A stretch of DNA of 64,000 nt, from positions 1,983,501 through 2,047,500 of the forward strand of contig SMMW01000627.1 in assembly GCA_004794655.1 (NCBI GenBank). The letters run 5' to 3'. This stretch comes from Marisa cornuarietis (lineage: Eukaryota > Mollusca > Gastropoda > Architaenioglossa > Ampullariidae). The notes below the pieces were generated by a model. That model saw only the letters and a program-made list of their open reading frames with translations. It was not told the origin of the DNA and ran no database searches. Below, in pieces: positions 12,480 to 23,591 of the stretch. Every line of letters starts with the position of its first letter. The stretch's first letter is position 1. The position numbers were made by a program, and so were the translations under genes.

Positions 12480-12559
12480 TGTATAAATATAAAATTCAAT
12501 CTATAAGTATAAAATGCAAGCTATAAGTATAAAATGCAATGTATAGCTAGAAATAGCAA
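12480..12559. repeat. 20-bp tandem repeat, four units
   Basis: Units of the form CTATAAGTATAAAATGCAAG; the first and last units have diverged. Confidence 0.8.
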
Positions 12560-12686
12560 ATTTGAGAAAATTCCCCTCTTGGCGCCCCATAGGACCAGCC
12601 CATAAGTCAGTTATCTAGCCTCGACATGAATTTTAGTTCGAACATTGTTCAGAGAGCCTGTGCATAAAAGACTTCCATCGTTTCCC

Positions 12687-12969
12687 TCAGGCTGATGATT
12701 TGTCGCTGCAGCCGTAAAGTAAGTCGAAATGTTGTCTGTTGCGGCAGAAGAGCAGCCACGCCGCCATGCTGGTAGCACACAGCAGACAAACCAAGAAGGC
12801 GTCCAGAAAGGTGAAGGCTGTCCTGACGTCACGCATGGGTTGGCCCTTGGCTCTGTCGACGGTATCGTCGGTTCGGAAACAGATGGTCAACCCCCAGATG
12901 CTGAGGCATGCAGATCGATACCATGCACAGGAAGATGCAGAGGCTGTTGATGATGAGGTGCACGGCAAT
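12687..12969 (-). pseudogene. Candidate membrane-protein exon with an internal frameshift
   Basis: On the minus strand a strong pyrimidine tract ending in CTCCGGCAG (AG ending at 12970) looks like a real splice acceptor. Directly after it one frame reads a hydrophobic membrane-like segment (IAVHLIINSLCIFLCMVSIC). A second frame, offset by one base, then takes over near 12903-12909 and reads a hydrophilic loop (CFRTDDTVDRAKGQPMRD) and another hydrophobic segment (FLDAFLVCLLCATSMAAWLL) before a stop at 12687. The sense of the two halves suggests one exon of a multi-pass membrane protein broken by a single-base change. It could be an old pseudogene or a sequencing error. Tetraspan families such as claudin/PMP22-like proteins are possible but I cannot assign one. 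Confidence 0.4.
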
Positions 12970-13200
12970 CTGCCGGAGAGGAAAAGAGAGAAAAAAACCC
13001 GTAAGCACTGTTTATTACCGAGGACGGGTTTTGCATGGTGTCGAAATTTGCGCGTGAGTCAAGAAGTTAACATCGCCGGGACTACAGGATCTGAGTATCA
13101 AACAAGGACTACAGAATAACTACAGCAATGTTTAGTTGAACCATGTTACATGCATAGGTGTGGCACCCACCAAGGCGACTCACACGAGTGACGTACATAA

Positions 13201-13346
13201 CAGTGGCGTAGGAAGATGCTCATCTTGGGGGGGGGGGATCCAGCTCTATGCTGACAGTGAACGATGTTCATATTCGTGCCTTTCCAGTATCTTTTTTGAG
13301 GGGGCGGCTGTGCCCCTACCCCCCACCCCCGGTTCCTACGCCACTG
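13201..13346. mobile_element. 146-bp MITE with hAT-like terminal inverted repeats
   Basis: The element begins CAGTGGCGTAGGAA and ends with its exact reverse complement TTCCTACGCCACTG, a 14-bp perfect terminal inverted repeat. CAGTGGCGTAG-type ends are typical of hAT-superfamily elements. Internally it has a run of nine or more G near 13229 and a C-rich stretch near 13318, which also pair roughly. No clear 8-bp target duplication is visible, and there is no room for a transposase. Confidence 0.8.
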
Positions 13347-13384
13347 CATAGCGATGGTGAGCGAGGGGAGGGAGTAGGACGTTA

Positions 13385-13400
13385 GGTGACGTACGTCACC
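13385..13400. promoter_or_regulatory. 16-bp perfect palindrome of overlapping CRE-like halves
   Basis: GGTGACGTACGTCACC reads the same on both strands and contains two TGACGT/ACGTCA half sites. It lies 39 bp past the MITE. Confidence 0.5.
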
Positions 13401-13619
13401 GTCAGCTTCGGAGTGACGTAAACTTACCCTCAAGCGGGTAAACCTCATTCCCCACTGTGTGACCTCGTTCTGAAGGTTAGCACGCGCAACCGTTGTCAGT
13501 AAACACGCGGTATGAACAACTTGCACGTGTGAAAAAAAGTGTGGAAGCGATCGTTCTTTGGTGTGTGTGTGGTTGCTACGAAGCTATGCTAAATATTTAA
13601 TACTAAAGACTAGTGCGAG

Positions 13620-13800
13620 AATGAGGTTTGCACAAAATAAATAAGAAAGAAAGAAACCAAAGGAAAAAGAATGACGAAAGAAAAGAATAATGGAAAAGGG
13701 GAATGGAAAGAAAGAATGAAATAAAGAGAAAGAAAGTTTAAAAAAATCATCATCACTATCATCGTCGTCGTCGTTGTTGTCGATGTCGTCCTCGTCATTT
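13620..13800. repeat. Purine-rich simple sequence and CATC/GTCGTC stretch
   Basis: GAAA-type low-complexity sequence at about 13640-13740 followed by imperfect ATC/GTC triplets at about 13747-13795. Confidence 0.75.
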
Positions 13801-14004
13801 TTCGCGAACTGAAGAGGGAAACTACTAACTACGATGAATGTTCGGGGAGATGACGTACCACGAGGCCTGTGGTTAAGGGGAGGAAATTCAGAAAAGGAAA
13901 GGCTGGATTAGGGACGGCGAGACCAATAGTTGTAGCCCTTAGAGCCTCATATTGCTTCTGTGCTTTGCGTCTTCTGGTCTCGGCGATGTCACTAGCAAAG
14001 TCTG

Positions 14005-14005
14005 G

Positions 14006-14084
<79 letters not shown>

Positions 14085-14102
14085 GTCGTCGTCGTCGTCG
14101 TC
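14005..14102. repeat. (ATC)n(GTC)n trinucleotide microsatellite
   Basis: Roughly 27 ATC units followed by six GTC units. The poly-Ile, poly-Asp and poly-Met frames across it are artefacts. Confidence 0.97.
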
Positions 14103-15394
14103 AGAGCAATTATGAAAAGAACTAATTGAACCACAACCACCGACAACACTACAAAATACCACAACCACTACCATAAGCGCCATAGTTATCGCCATCATCG
14201 TCGGCCGCTAGTCAGTACCCTTCACTATCATTTTTTTTTCATCGCTGTTACAGGTGTTCTTTAGACGCTAATATGTCTTTTATTGCTAGAGGATTTCTTA
14301 TTCATTAAAATATGCACCTTATTTCATCCCTAGTTAATATCTTATTTCTTAGCTAGTTAATATCTTATTTCTTTCAATGTTTGTATGTCTTCAGTAGTAA
14401 GTATTTATAATAACCTCTGTATTTGGAGGATTTGCAAATGAGATAAATGTGGGATTCTGTATAAATGTAACTGTAGATTTTTATTATATAAACGTGTGCA
14501 CCATTTCTTTCCTTCAGAATTCTGTACTAAATATATTACTTTTTATGCAGCAGCCTGTAATATTTTCCACACAAATTTAAATACCTCCTAAAGTGATCAA
14601 ATATTTATTAATTTTTTTAGCCGTGGTGTAGAAAGAACTGACTATGCGGGTAACATTAATGAAAAGTCACTGACCTATGAAACTGATATTGGGAGAGAGA
14701 GAGAGAGAGAGGTGGGGAAGAGAAAAAAAGAGAAAGCTTAAAAATCAGAAGGGGGCAGGAAAACCAATTTAATTATCGTTTTGTCATGGGTGGCGCAACA
14801 AGAGTTGCAGTACCAGAGCTCTGGAATACATTCCATTCTTTAGCAGCAAATTGATGGTGTGAAAAATATCACTTCAGGTCGGTGCTGTTACTGCAAACTA
14901 AAGTGCTTGGGACCTCGTTTAAAGTCGTTGAAAGTTAACGTTTGAATCGTTCAGTTTTTGGTCTCGTAATCAAGTCTTGATATACACTGCTGTGTGCAAA
15001 GTGTGTTGGATCGTTCGCCGAGAGGTCGAATGGCAAGCATTAGTATTCAGCTCACCTCAAAGGTGGCCTCCAGTTCACTCATCCTTGTGTGTGGTTCGCT
15101 TGACCAAATGGACAAAAACTACACTTCGTTTTGATCGCTTGACTGCTCTGCTTTGTCTTATTTTACATTTTGTGCGCGTTCAGATCGCCTCATGTCATTC
15201 TTATCCACAATATGATATTATCCAATATGACCATATAATTTCTGATCTCTTTTTTGCATTCTTTGTTAGTCTCATTAATATGACAGTCAATTTTAAACCT
15301 GAAAATCTGTCGAGTTCAATTTAAAGCTTATAACATGTCCCCATGCAGACAGAGGTCAACAAAACAGATGTCAGGGCTGTACATGGATATATAT
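14103..15394. other. No gene seen; AT-rich
   Basis: AT-rich sequence with a GA-repeat patch at about 14695-14712. One open frame at 14977-15324 has no recognisable domain. Confidence 0.4.
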
Positions 15395-15580
15395 ACATTT
15401 TCAAGGCCTCAGCCAGTGGGCGAGTTGGGACCATATCGTACCAGGACGTTTTGTGTACAAACGTGACGTCACGATTTTGGCCTCTATCTGTGCCTGGTGA
15501 TGTCTGTAGGCGTGTATCTCCAGAACGGAAGAGTTACGAATTTTGAGACTATAGTATCTTGCACTGATCTTTCCCTGGTC
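15395..15580 (+). repeat. Dispersed repeat with GTGACGTCAC core, copy 1
   Basis: Contains GTGACGTCAC at 15463-15472, followed by GATGTCTGTAGGCGTGTAT, CTCCAGAACG and TATCTTGCACTGATCT. The same order of motifs is found at 46425-46605 (plus) and, on the other strand, at about 33720-33830. The three copies are diverged but clearly alignable by eye. Function and class are unknown. Confidence 0.6.
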
Positions 15581-17940
15581 ATTAAATAAAGATGTTGAGT
15601 CCCACTAGACTTTTCACATAACCATGCATGGTCTAATGCCGCTTGTTTCTGTAGCTACCGTGTTGTTTCTGTAGCTACCGTGTAGCTTCGATTTCTAAGA
15701 GTGCAGACAGATGGAAAGTAACAGCTAATATTTATTTTTCGTTTACAAAGAGTGGAATTCCCATCTGTTTGTCTGCTTCTCCTCTTATTTCGCTACTTGT
15801 TTGTCTGTCGGTCTTTCTTCCTTCCCAGTCCATTTATCTGTGCGTCCGTCCTTCTCTCCATTCCCAAACTGCTTCTCTGTCCACTTGCTTGTGGCAGGTT
15901 AAGGAACAGCGCCTCACCCACGCTCACCTGTGTCCTTGGGTCGGGAGTGCACGTGCTAAGTGCTCCTTGTAAATGCGCGTGTGTATGCATGCGTGCACAA
16001 GCTTTGATTTCTTTGTTTCTCTACTGCGTGCCTCGATGCTAGCGGCGACGGCAGCGCCCCACAATTTCCGGTCTGTTGCCTGGAGTAGTCTCCCCGCTGA
16101 GGTCGGCGTGACGTCAGCGAGATACAGCGGAGACCGAATGGCGCGGTGATGACAGAGCACCGCCGTCTCCTGCACTTCCGCAGCCGTGTCCGTTTCCAAA
16201 GAGTGCAGATGAAGGGAGCTTCATATAATTCATCCCTCCTGTCCCTCTGTCCATCTGTCCCTCTGTCTGGTCCGTCGATCCACTCATATGCCCATCCATT
16301 CTGTCCATCCAGTTTCACACCCATCTACTCTTCTTTCATTTCTCCATCTCTGTTAGCTTTAGCAAAAAACCAAAAAAAAAACAAAAAACAAAAAACAAAC
16401 AAGCCGGCGACCACAAGGCGACCTCAAGACCACAGCCCGGGCTGACGTAGGTCCAAGGCTCGCCAAGTTAATTATCTCAGTGCGTGTCAGAAATGATGTT
16501 TTCACCAGATACGGATTCCGCAGGAGACCGTTAATGGTGCTCGGAGTCCGTGGCGCGGTTACCAGAGGTTAGCAGTTCCGATTAGCGACATACCTGACCT
16601 TTACACCCATTGTGTTCTTTCCCACCGTGTTTTTTTTTCTACCTTTGGAATCTTCTTTTTCTCGCCCATTTATATTTTGGTCTGGTTCTGGCTTTACCAC
16701 AGTCTCTCTCTCTCTCTCAGTCTACGAACAAACATTAGTTGTTTCTCACAGAACTGTCAGATCATATAACTAGCAGAGACAGGTTTACTGTAAACAGACT
16801 TTTTAAATTTAATATTACGCTTGAACCTTATTTTGACCGTACTCCGAATAAACACTAACGAGACATTCTGATTCAAGATCGGTGCTTTTAAAATTCACAC
16901 TTATAACAAAAATATTGTGCTCCCATTGCCCACCCTTCCCACGCTGCTAATGTAGCTGGGACCTCGGTGACGAAAGTCACTTTTTATTTGTGTGCACATC
17001 ACTGCATGATCTGAGGTTAAGACTTTAACTTGAAAAATATAGAAACACTTGCCACAATGTACTTAAAAATCTTTTGACTAATAACCGCTATTTGCAAAAT
17101 TTTGCTCACGAATTCGGTTGTAAAGGTCAACGGCCTAACAATCAGTCTTGAATCTTGAGTATGAAGTCTTTAGCCTGTGTGTGTGTGTGTGTGTTTGTGT
17201 GCCGTCGAGACCCAGCCCCGGAACATACGACCTTTCCAAGCTCTTGCATTAACCATTAATTGTAATCGTAAATAATTTTCCCAGCATGCTTACAGTTTGG
17301 TTGTCAATATCTATATCTCGTTTTGTAATATTATAGGCAGCACATGTTAGGAAAATCGCACAGAACTATATTCTACACTACATCATGAGATGAACATTTT
17401 AGAACATTTTGTGACTCGTGGGGCTGAAGAAAGTGGGGTCCTTAACACCTCATTTCCCAACGACCTGAGAAGATTAGTGGAAGCCCTTTACCTTTTCACT
17501 TTAATATGTGAGTGCTCGGTAAAAGAAAAATAACGTAAAGAGATCAAACTTGTCACACCTCGTCTATTGGAAAAATGCTCAGAGAGGAAAGATGCCTGAA
17601 ATGTCAGCAGTAAACATCAAAAACTCAGCAGAATAAAGAAACGAACCAGACTAGAGCTTAAAGACAATAAAAGGTTTACCCTACTGCATGGTTGTCACAG
17701 TCGTGAATATTGCTACAGTTCTTGGAGTTAGCAGGAACACTTGTAGTGGCAAGACTGGCCTTAAGACATTCCTCTTTCTTGAGTGTCTCTAGATGCTCGT
17801 TGTCTTCTCCCTTTCCCATTATGTCTCCCTTCCACACATTTTCTTTGGCTTCTGCAGTTTGCAGCCGTGTTACTGTCTTTTGTTTTAGTGCCGCACTTTT
17901 GTGTAAAGCAAAATGAGATCACTTGAGAAAATGCAATACA
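15581..17940. other. No supported gene; small tandem duplication and simple repeats
   Basis: A 20-bp unit (TGTTTCTGTAGCTACCGTGT) is directly duplicated at about 15644-15683. An A/C-rich simple tract lies at 16364-16402, short (TC)n at about 16703-16719 and (TG)n at 17176-17193. TGACGTCA occurs at 16109-16116. No coding evidence. Confidence 0.45.
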
Positions 17941-17963
17941 TTCTTCTTCTATTTCTTCTTCTT

Positions 17964-17994
<31 letters not shown>

Positions 17995-18009
17995 TTATTA
18001 TTATTATTT
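17941..18009. repeat. (TTC)n(TTA)n microsatellite
   Basis: About 16 TTC units grading into five TTA units. Confidence 0.95.
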
Positions 18010-18404
18010 GCCCGTTTCACACACGAGGGCACCGCACGCAAAACTCACTCAGCCAAACCAAATGGAATAAAAGCTGCAGAGGGAAAAGTGAAATATTTAA
18101 ACAAGTGTCTCCACCCAGTGTCTTTCGTGCCCTCTGATAACCTCCTTAAAGACTGACACCATGACAGTACCTTGGTTAAAGTCCGCTACAAACTCCTGAC
18201 CCTCACTGAAATAAAAGAAAGGTTTGTTGCTATGGACAACAAAGCACATCACTTAGTTGTTCATTTTGAACTGTTTACACAATAAATGAAGGCATTGTAA
18301 GGAACAATCCTATTTTTGTTCAAACATCAACAAACACGCGGGCGCACACATCTGCAATATTAATGATCATGACCACCTTCTCGGCTGCATATTAACATCT
18401 CCTA

Positions 18405-18805
18405 GAACTGCGCTCACCACTTTAATAGCATCCACTGCTTCAATAGAAGAGGAAGATAAAGAAAAAAAAGGGAAAGAAGGCAAAAAAAAAAAAAAAGAAA
18501 AGAAAAAAAGGGGACAGATCGCTACAATGATGCATGGCTGTTAAAGATAATGAGGGTCGTGGGCCCACTGATGCCAAGCTGACAGCAGGCTAAGAAGTAG
18601 TTTATATTAGTTTAACTTTTCCATCGCTTTCTCCATTTTGTGGATATCCTAGTAGAAGCTCCCTCGTTGCGATCAAAATACTGTTGTCAGCTCGTGATCT
18701 CGCCAGTCCCATATCCCACCACACTTTGGGGAAAAACAGATTTCCTCCAGTGTAACGGAGATACTCGTAGTTATGGAACACATACCCTCTTTATAGCGCC
18801 TCTAG
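18405..18805 (-). repeat. Dispersed repeat R1, copy A
   Basis: Aligns along about 390 bp with 30712-31083. Shared blocks include CACTGATGCCAAGCTGACAG, TTATATTAGTTTAA, TTGCGATCAAAATACTG and CACTTTGGGGAA. An A-rich stretch (about 18460-18510) occupies the same place in both copies. On the minus strand (18643-18754) it has a reading frame that is matched in copy B, including FFPKV and DMGLARSR followed by SILIAT, with several differences falling at silent third positions. This suggests it derives from the coding part of a mobile element on the minus strand. Confidence 0.75.
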
Positions 18806-21149
18806 TTGCTGCCTTGTCTGATGTTATTTTGCTAATAAAACAGAAAAATCATGGAAACATAATAAAGGACAAAATAATAATCAAGCAAACAAAGTGCAAG
18901 TTATCTCGGCTTTTCGTAGAGTTAAGAAGCACAGACTACATTTTTGAGAGGGTGTGATCGAAGCCAGGGAGCGCAGTTGTGTTGAACTAAGACATTTGTA
19001 CTCATTTGCTTAAAAGAATACAAAAATGAGAAATACACTGACCAAGGCCGAACACCAGACCCCTTGTTATCCTCTCGTCAGGTGTGTGTGTGTGTGCGTG
19101 CGTGTGCGTGCGTGGGTGTGTTCTTTCATTTACTGAAGATCTGGCTTTCTTTTAACAAAATTATTTTCTCCATTCATTTCGTGATGTTTGTCAATTTTTA
19201 GGTTGTCACCATTATTGCATTTTGTTTTATTGTAATAACTCCACTTGAGTTATGACTGTGACTGTCTTGGCAATTAGGCTCTCTCATTTTCCCTCTCAGC
19301 ATGCTCTTGCATTGAGCTTCACACAAAAGACACATGAAACTGGGGCGAATGATAGAATTAAAGTCAGGTCGTGTCATGTTCAACAGCAGTGGAAGAAAAT
19401 TCGCCAAGCATTGTGTAAGAGAACAGCAATTTCTTTGGAATGTGGCCACAAGGATCTGGAACTGCTGTAATCAGCGTTGTTATTATCCCCCCTTCCCCAC
19501 AACTTTCTTTCTGACCATGCGCAAACGACCTCACACATTTGTCACTTCCGGTGAGAAGGTTGGAAGATTTCCGTTTTTTAAGTTGCCTTTCCGTGTTTTT
19601 GAAAGTTCTCCGTGTCTTTCCTAACACGAAGAATAACTCTTTTTTAAAGGAAACTTCTCTGATCTCATTTGAAGCTTGAGAGCATTTGAGGAAATCAGCT
19701 GAATAAGGAAGGAGTCAATACGGTTTCTAATGAGCAGCAGATTCTTGTCCATTTTTATTACTGTCCGAAACTTGCATGACATCATGAACATGAGTCACAT
19801 GCTACACACGAAAATCACGCGCACTGCGAACTCGATGTCTTGTGTCTTGACAGTGTACCCAGGAGAAAGATGCCAAGAGACTGGACAATGTCAATCTTAA
19901 AGCGCCTCAGTATTGAAGGGAGATAAATGCAGAAAGGTCTAGTGGGGGCTGCACAATTGTGTTTTCTAATGAATGGTGCAAGAAACTACTTCCTCAAATC
20001 AATTTAATCCTTGGGTTTTCGAGCTGCACGAAATAGGAGATCTGAAAGAGGTCAACAACACCAGACATTAAGACAGGTCAGGACCTCAGAGAAATTATCT
20101 AGGCCTTAGCCAATGAGATTACATGTTAATTAATGTCATAATTTTAACCTCTTTCTGTCCTGTTAATTATTCCGTTAAGGGGTCTTTGGAGTCGTAATTG
20201 TTGTCCATTCGCGAAAATTGCGTGTTTGGTATGTCGGTAATGCATGTCCTCTTGTAAATTTTGCAATCGTGATGTTTCTCTTTATTATTCATAGCTTCTT
20301 ATGGAAATGGACCACAATTAGAACAATTAGAACATTGGAACCTAGATTTATGTGGTCTATCTGTATGCCTTGTGTTTTATGGTGTTGGTGTATTCGAAGG
20401 TTTGTTTAAAGACGGTCAATGCATCAACGTGTTGTGCCGTGTTCTTGGGTATTTAATTCTTGTGTGTTCTCTCTTTTACTGCAAACTAGGAGCTGAAACA
20501 GATTTACTTTAAAATGGAATTACTTAAAAACAGATTAAATTAAAATGCATGCAGAAAAACCAAATTATTTCCCTAGATGGCCATTAATTGCTTTAAGAAT
20601 GTCAGAAACTTTATCTTCCAAACCAATGTTTTCTTTTTGACATTTGAGAATGTCAGTGTTTTTTGTCTTTATTTAATCCTTCTGATGTTACCTCTCTCTA
20701 TCTCAATTTCCATTCACTTGACCTCTCAAACACTTCGGGTTTTGTTTTCTTTTACATTTGCTAGCTGTTATTTTCTTTGTTTTGTTTCGAAACTGTGTTT
20801 CGGGAGAGTTTTTTCCCTTGAGCAAGCACAGACATCTGCTTTACACACTTGCCTGGTACAGAAGTTACAGGACATTTTTTTCTGTTGTAATATTGATAAT
20901 AAAAATATATTTCGTTGTACCTGTTGGCGGGCACTGAGTATTATTTTTAAGCCAGGATAAGGGCGGATATTTCTTAGTACAGAGGTTAATGAAATAAGAA
21001 CTGTTAACTCGTGACGTCACTGACCACTCAGGATCACGATAAGACAAGAAATATTAACATCGAACAAGGACTCTTTTAAGTTACTGAAGCACTGTACAAG
21101 AGTGTAACGACTAGCTAGATAACTCGGAGTTTCTTTCACACAAAATTGG
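18806..21149. other. No supported gene
   Basis: Includes a TG/CG-rich run at about 19082-19120 and GTGACGTCAC at 21011-21020. AT-rich; open frames at 19198-19627 and 20577-20960 show no domain. Confidence 0.4.
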
Positions 21150-21960
21150 TTGTCCCTCGAGGGCACGCCTTATCGCCTGTATGTTGGTCATCTTTTATGA
21201 GGACATCAAGAGAGAAACCCTTTACGACCATTACACCTCCCTGTCAAGTTGAGTACCCTCACGTACCTACACTTTGCAGACGACATCGATCTGATGATGG
21301 TGAGCACCAAACGTTAACTGCAAGACCTTACCATTAGAGTCACAGACAGTCTGAATGAGTCAGGAATGGAGACCAGACAGACAAGGGCAAAGTAATGGTT
21401 AACATCAACGGCAACGGCAAGGCAGAGATTTACATGAAGAGAATAAGCTTTAGGAGGTTAACAGTTTAAGTACCTGCGGGCCAAAAATTTTAAAGATGGT
21501 ACTGTACGGCAGACATCCGCATCAGGATAGCAACAGCAACAATGGCAAATAAGGACAGGATCTGGCGAAGCAGGACCATCAGGTTTGCAAACTGCACAGA
21601 TTGTCTAAGTACAAAGTTATCATCCTGACATACGGATGTGAGACGTGGACTCTGCTTGCCGGTACGGGGAGGAGAGTCCAGGTATTCGAGAACAAGTGGC
21701 TAAGAAAATTGCTCCAAATCTGTTGCCAGGAACGCACGACCAGTGCCTTTGCACGGTGGTCACCCTGTGGGGGAACCCCGGAACCTCTTCTCACAATAGT
21801 CATTGGGCGCAAGCTGGTCTGGCTCGGCCATGCAATTCGCCACGATACTCGATCAGGGTACTTTGACGGGTGGTGGAGCCTGAGGTGTGCAGAGGAAGAA
21901 CTGGGTAGCGAAAGTGGAGAGGTCTGGGTGGTGAGCCATATCACCTGCTGCGTCTATTCA
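21150..21960 (+). pseudogene. Decayed non-LTR retrotransposon, reverse transcriptase C-terminal part
   Basis: Across several frames one can follow the end of a LINE reverse transcriptase: the catalytic box FADDIDLM (about 21273-21299), a downstream LQDLTIRVTDSLNE-like helix, a KYL/GAKNFKDGT-like segment (about 21468-21505), then YGCETWTLL (about 21631-21657), KWLRKLLQI, and a WLGHAIRHDT segment (about 21819-21850). This order is typical of the LINE families annotated in molluscs as endonuclease-reverse transcriptase. Stops and frameshifts separate the parts and no endonuclease is visible, so it is a dead 5'-truncated copy. Exact ends are not defined. Confidence 0.75.
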
Positions 21961-22781
21961 GTTGTTCCCATCCAACGACCAGACCTTTTGTGCTTCCAGC
22001 TGGTGTCAAGAATGAATACAAAAACAGAAAATGAGCAGTCTCATTTAAATCTGTTATGCGATCTGGTTGTAAGAGAAGGTATAAGTAATTATTAAAACTA
22101 GCATTTTGTCATGTTAGCTGCTTAGACACAAATATTGGCAGCAGTCAAACAGATCTTGGGGTGGCAGACGAGAAGTAAGAACGAGAGAAAAAATCCAGCA
22201 GTCCAATAGTGACAGAAAGAACATCTTGAATACAAATGGTTAGTCTCTCTTCCTCTAACTCTTTTCTTCTGTTTATCAACTTAACAATGCAGCTACAGCT
22301 AAAGTAAATAAATTTTAAATAGAGACAAAACAAAATACCCCAGTGCCTTCTTTCTAATGGTACCCAGAGGAGTTGCTGTACAGGTCGCAATAGAGAGGCA
22401 GTCAGGAACATCTTTGAAAATGAGAAATCAGTCTTCCTTGGGCGTTTTTGTGAAGCTAATCTCTTCTTGCAAGAAAACAGCTTTGTTGCCTGGAAGAAAA
22501 ATTATGCTTGCTTACGACCTTAGAAACCTTGTGCACGTGCAGAAATATTGTGCTGGCTATCAATGTCAGCAGGGGAGAGCACACAGCCTGCAGCAGTGAA
22601 TTTTTTTTTTCTCATACAGACAGAGCCAAGGCACAAGAAAGAAAATGGCGTGACGCAGGAAGCAGAGTAAAAAATACTTTATCATCAGCAAGACAAAAGC
22701 TTCGAAAGTTTCAATTAACTGCAAGCTTTGAAACGGGCTTAGAACAAAGAAATGTCCGAATGCATCTCAGATCGAAAAATT

Positions 22782-22784
<3 letters not shown>

Positions 22785-22850
<66 letters not shown>

Positions 22851-23085
22851 CTGGCAGAGAGAGAGAGAGTGTGTGTGTGTGTGTGTGTGGCTGGCAGAGA
22901 GAGAGAGAGAGTGTGTGTGTGTGTGTGTGTGACAGAGAGATTGTGTGTGTGCCTGTCTCTGTGTGTGTGTGGGGGGGGGAGAGATTGTGTGTGTGCCTGT
23001 CTCTGTGTGTGTGTGTGGGGGGGAGAGATTGTGTGTGTGTCTGTCTCTGTGTATGTGTGTGTGTGTGTGTGTTTGCGCGCGCGCG
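22785..23085. repeat. Complex TG/GA microsatellite with nested units
   Basis: A TG run of about 64 bp is followed by two copies of a unit made of GGCTGGCAGAGAGAGAG plus TG run, then three copies of a unit with GAGAGATTGTGTGTGTG, CTGTCTCTG and a G run, and finally a CG run (23073-23084). The Cys/Val- and Thr/His-rich open frames here are artefacts. Confidence 0.95.
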
Positions 23086-23325
23086 TGGTTGTCAAGGAAG
23101 CGAAGACCAGCAAAAAGAGATGCTCTGACGTCACTAGATGACGCACGAAGGCGACAGTAATTACTGCCCTTTATAAACACTAAGGTGAAAATAAAGATGT
23201 GCTCATTCATTCACACTTCTTTTCCCAACACACATTTATACATTTCGTATACTGTTAAAAAAACACATCAGAAATACATAATACAACAACTAGTGGACAC
23301 CGCTTGCTTACTCACTCAATGGTCT

Positions 23326-23591
23326 GGGGCCAGTTGCACAACACGTTTCTAAGTCTTAAAACTGTTCTAAAGAAGCAAACTCTCTTCTTAGCCATTTTGG
23401 TGCATTGCAGAAAAACCTACAAAACATTTTACTGACAGGATGGAAAGTCAGACATAAACAACTTTATCTTACTTAAAGCAGTTTTAGTTTTAAAAATTCT
23501 AAAATTGTGGTGTGCACTTTAAACTAATTATCTAAACAGAGTTAAGGCCTAAAAGTGTTTAAAATTAGAAATGTGTTGTGCAACTGGCCCC
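23326..23591. mobile_element. 266-bp MITE with long terminal inverted repeats
   Basis: Begins GGGGCCAGTTGCACAACAC and ends with the reverse complement GTGTTGTGCAACTGGCCCC with one or two mismatches at most; weaker pairing extends inward to about 40 bp. The interior is AT-rich with TCTTAAAACT/AGTTTTAG-type inverted motifs. No transposase is encoded, so it depends on an element elsewhere. A clear target-site duplication is not visible. GGGCCAGTTGCACAA-type ends are a recurrent class of invertebrate MITE, but the superfamily cannot be set without the duplication. Confidence 0.85.

Noticed and set aside
14977..15324. 115-codon plus-strand open frame
   Set aside because: No recognisable domain, no splice signals, AT-rich; likely chance.
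22508..23210. Cys/Val-rich and Thr/His-rich frames of up to 206 codons
   Set aside because: Translation of TG/CA microsatellites.
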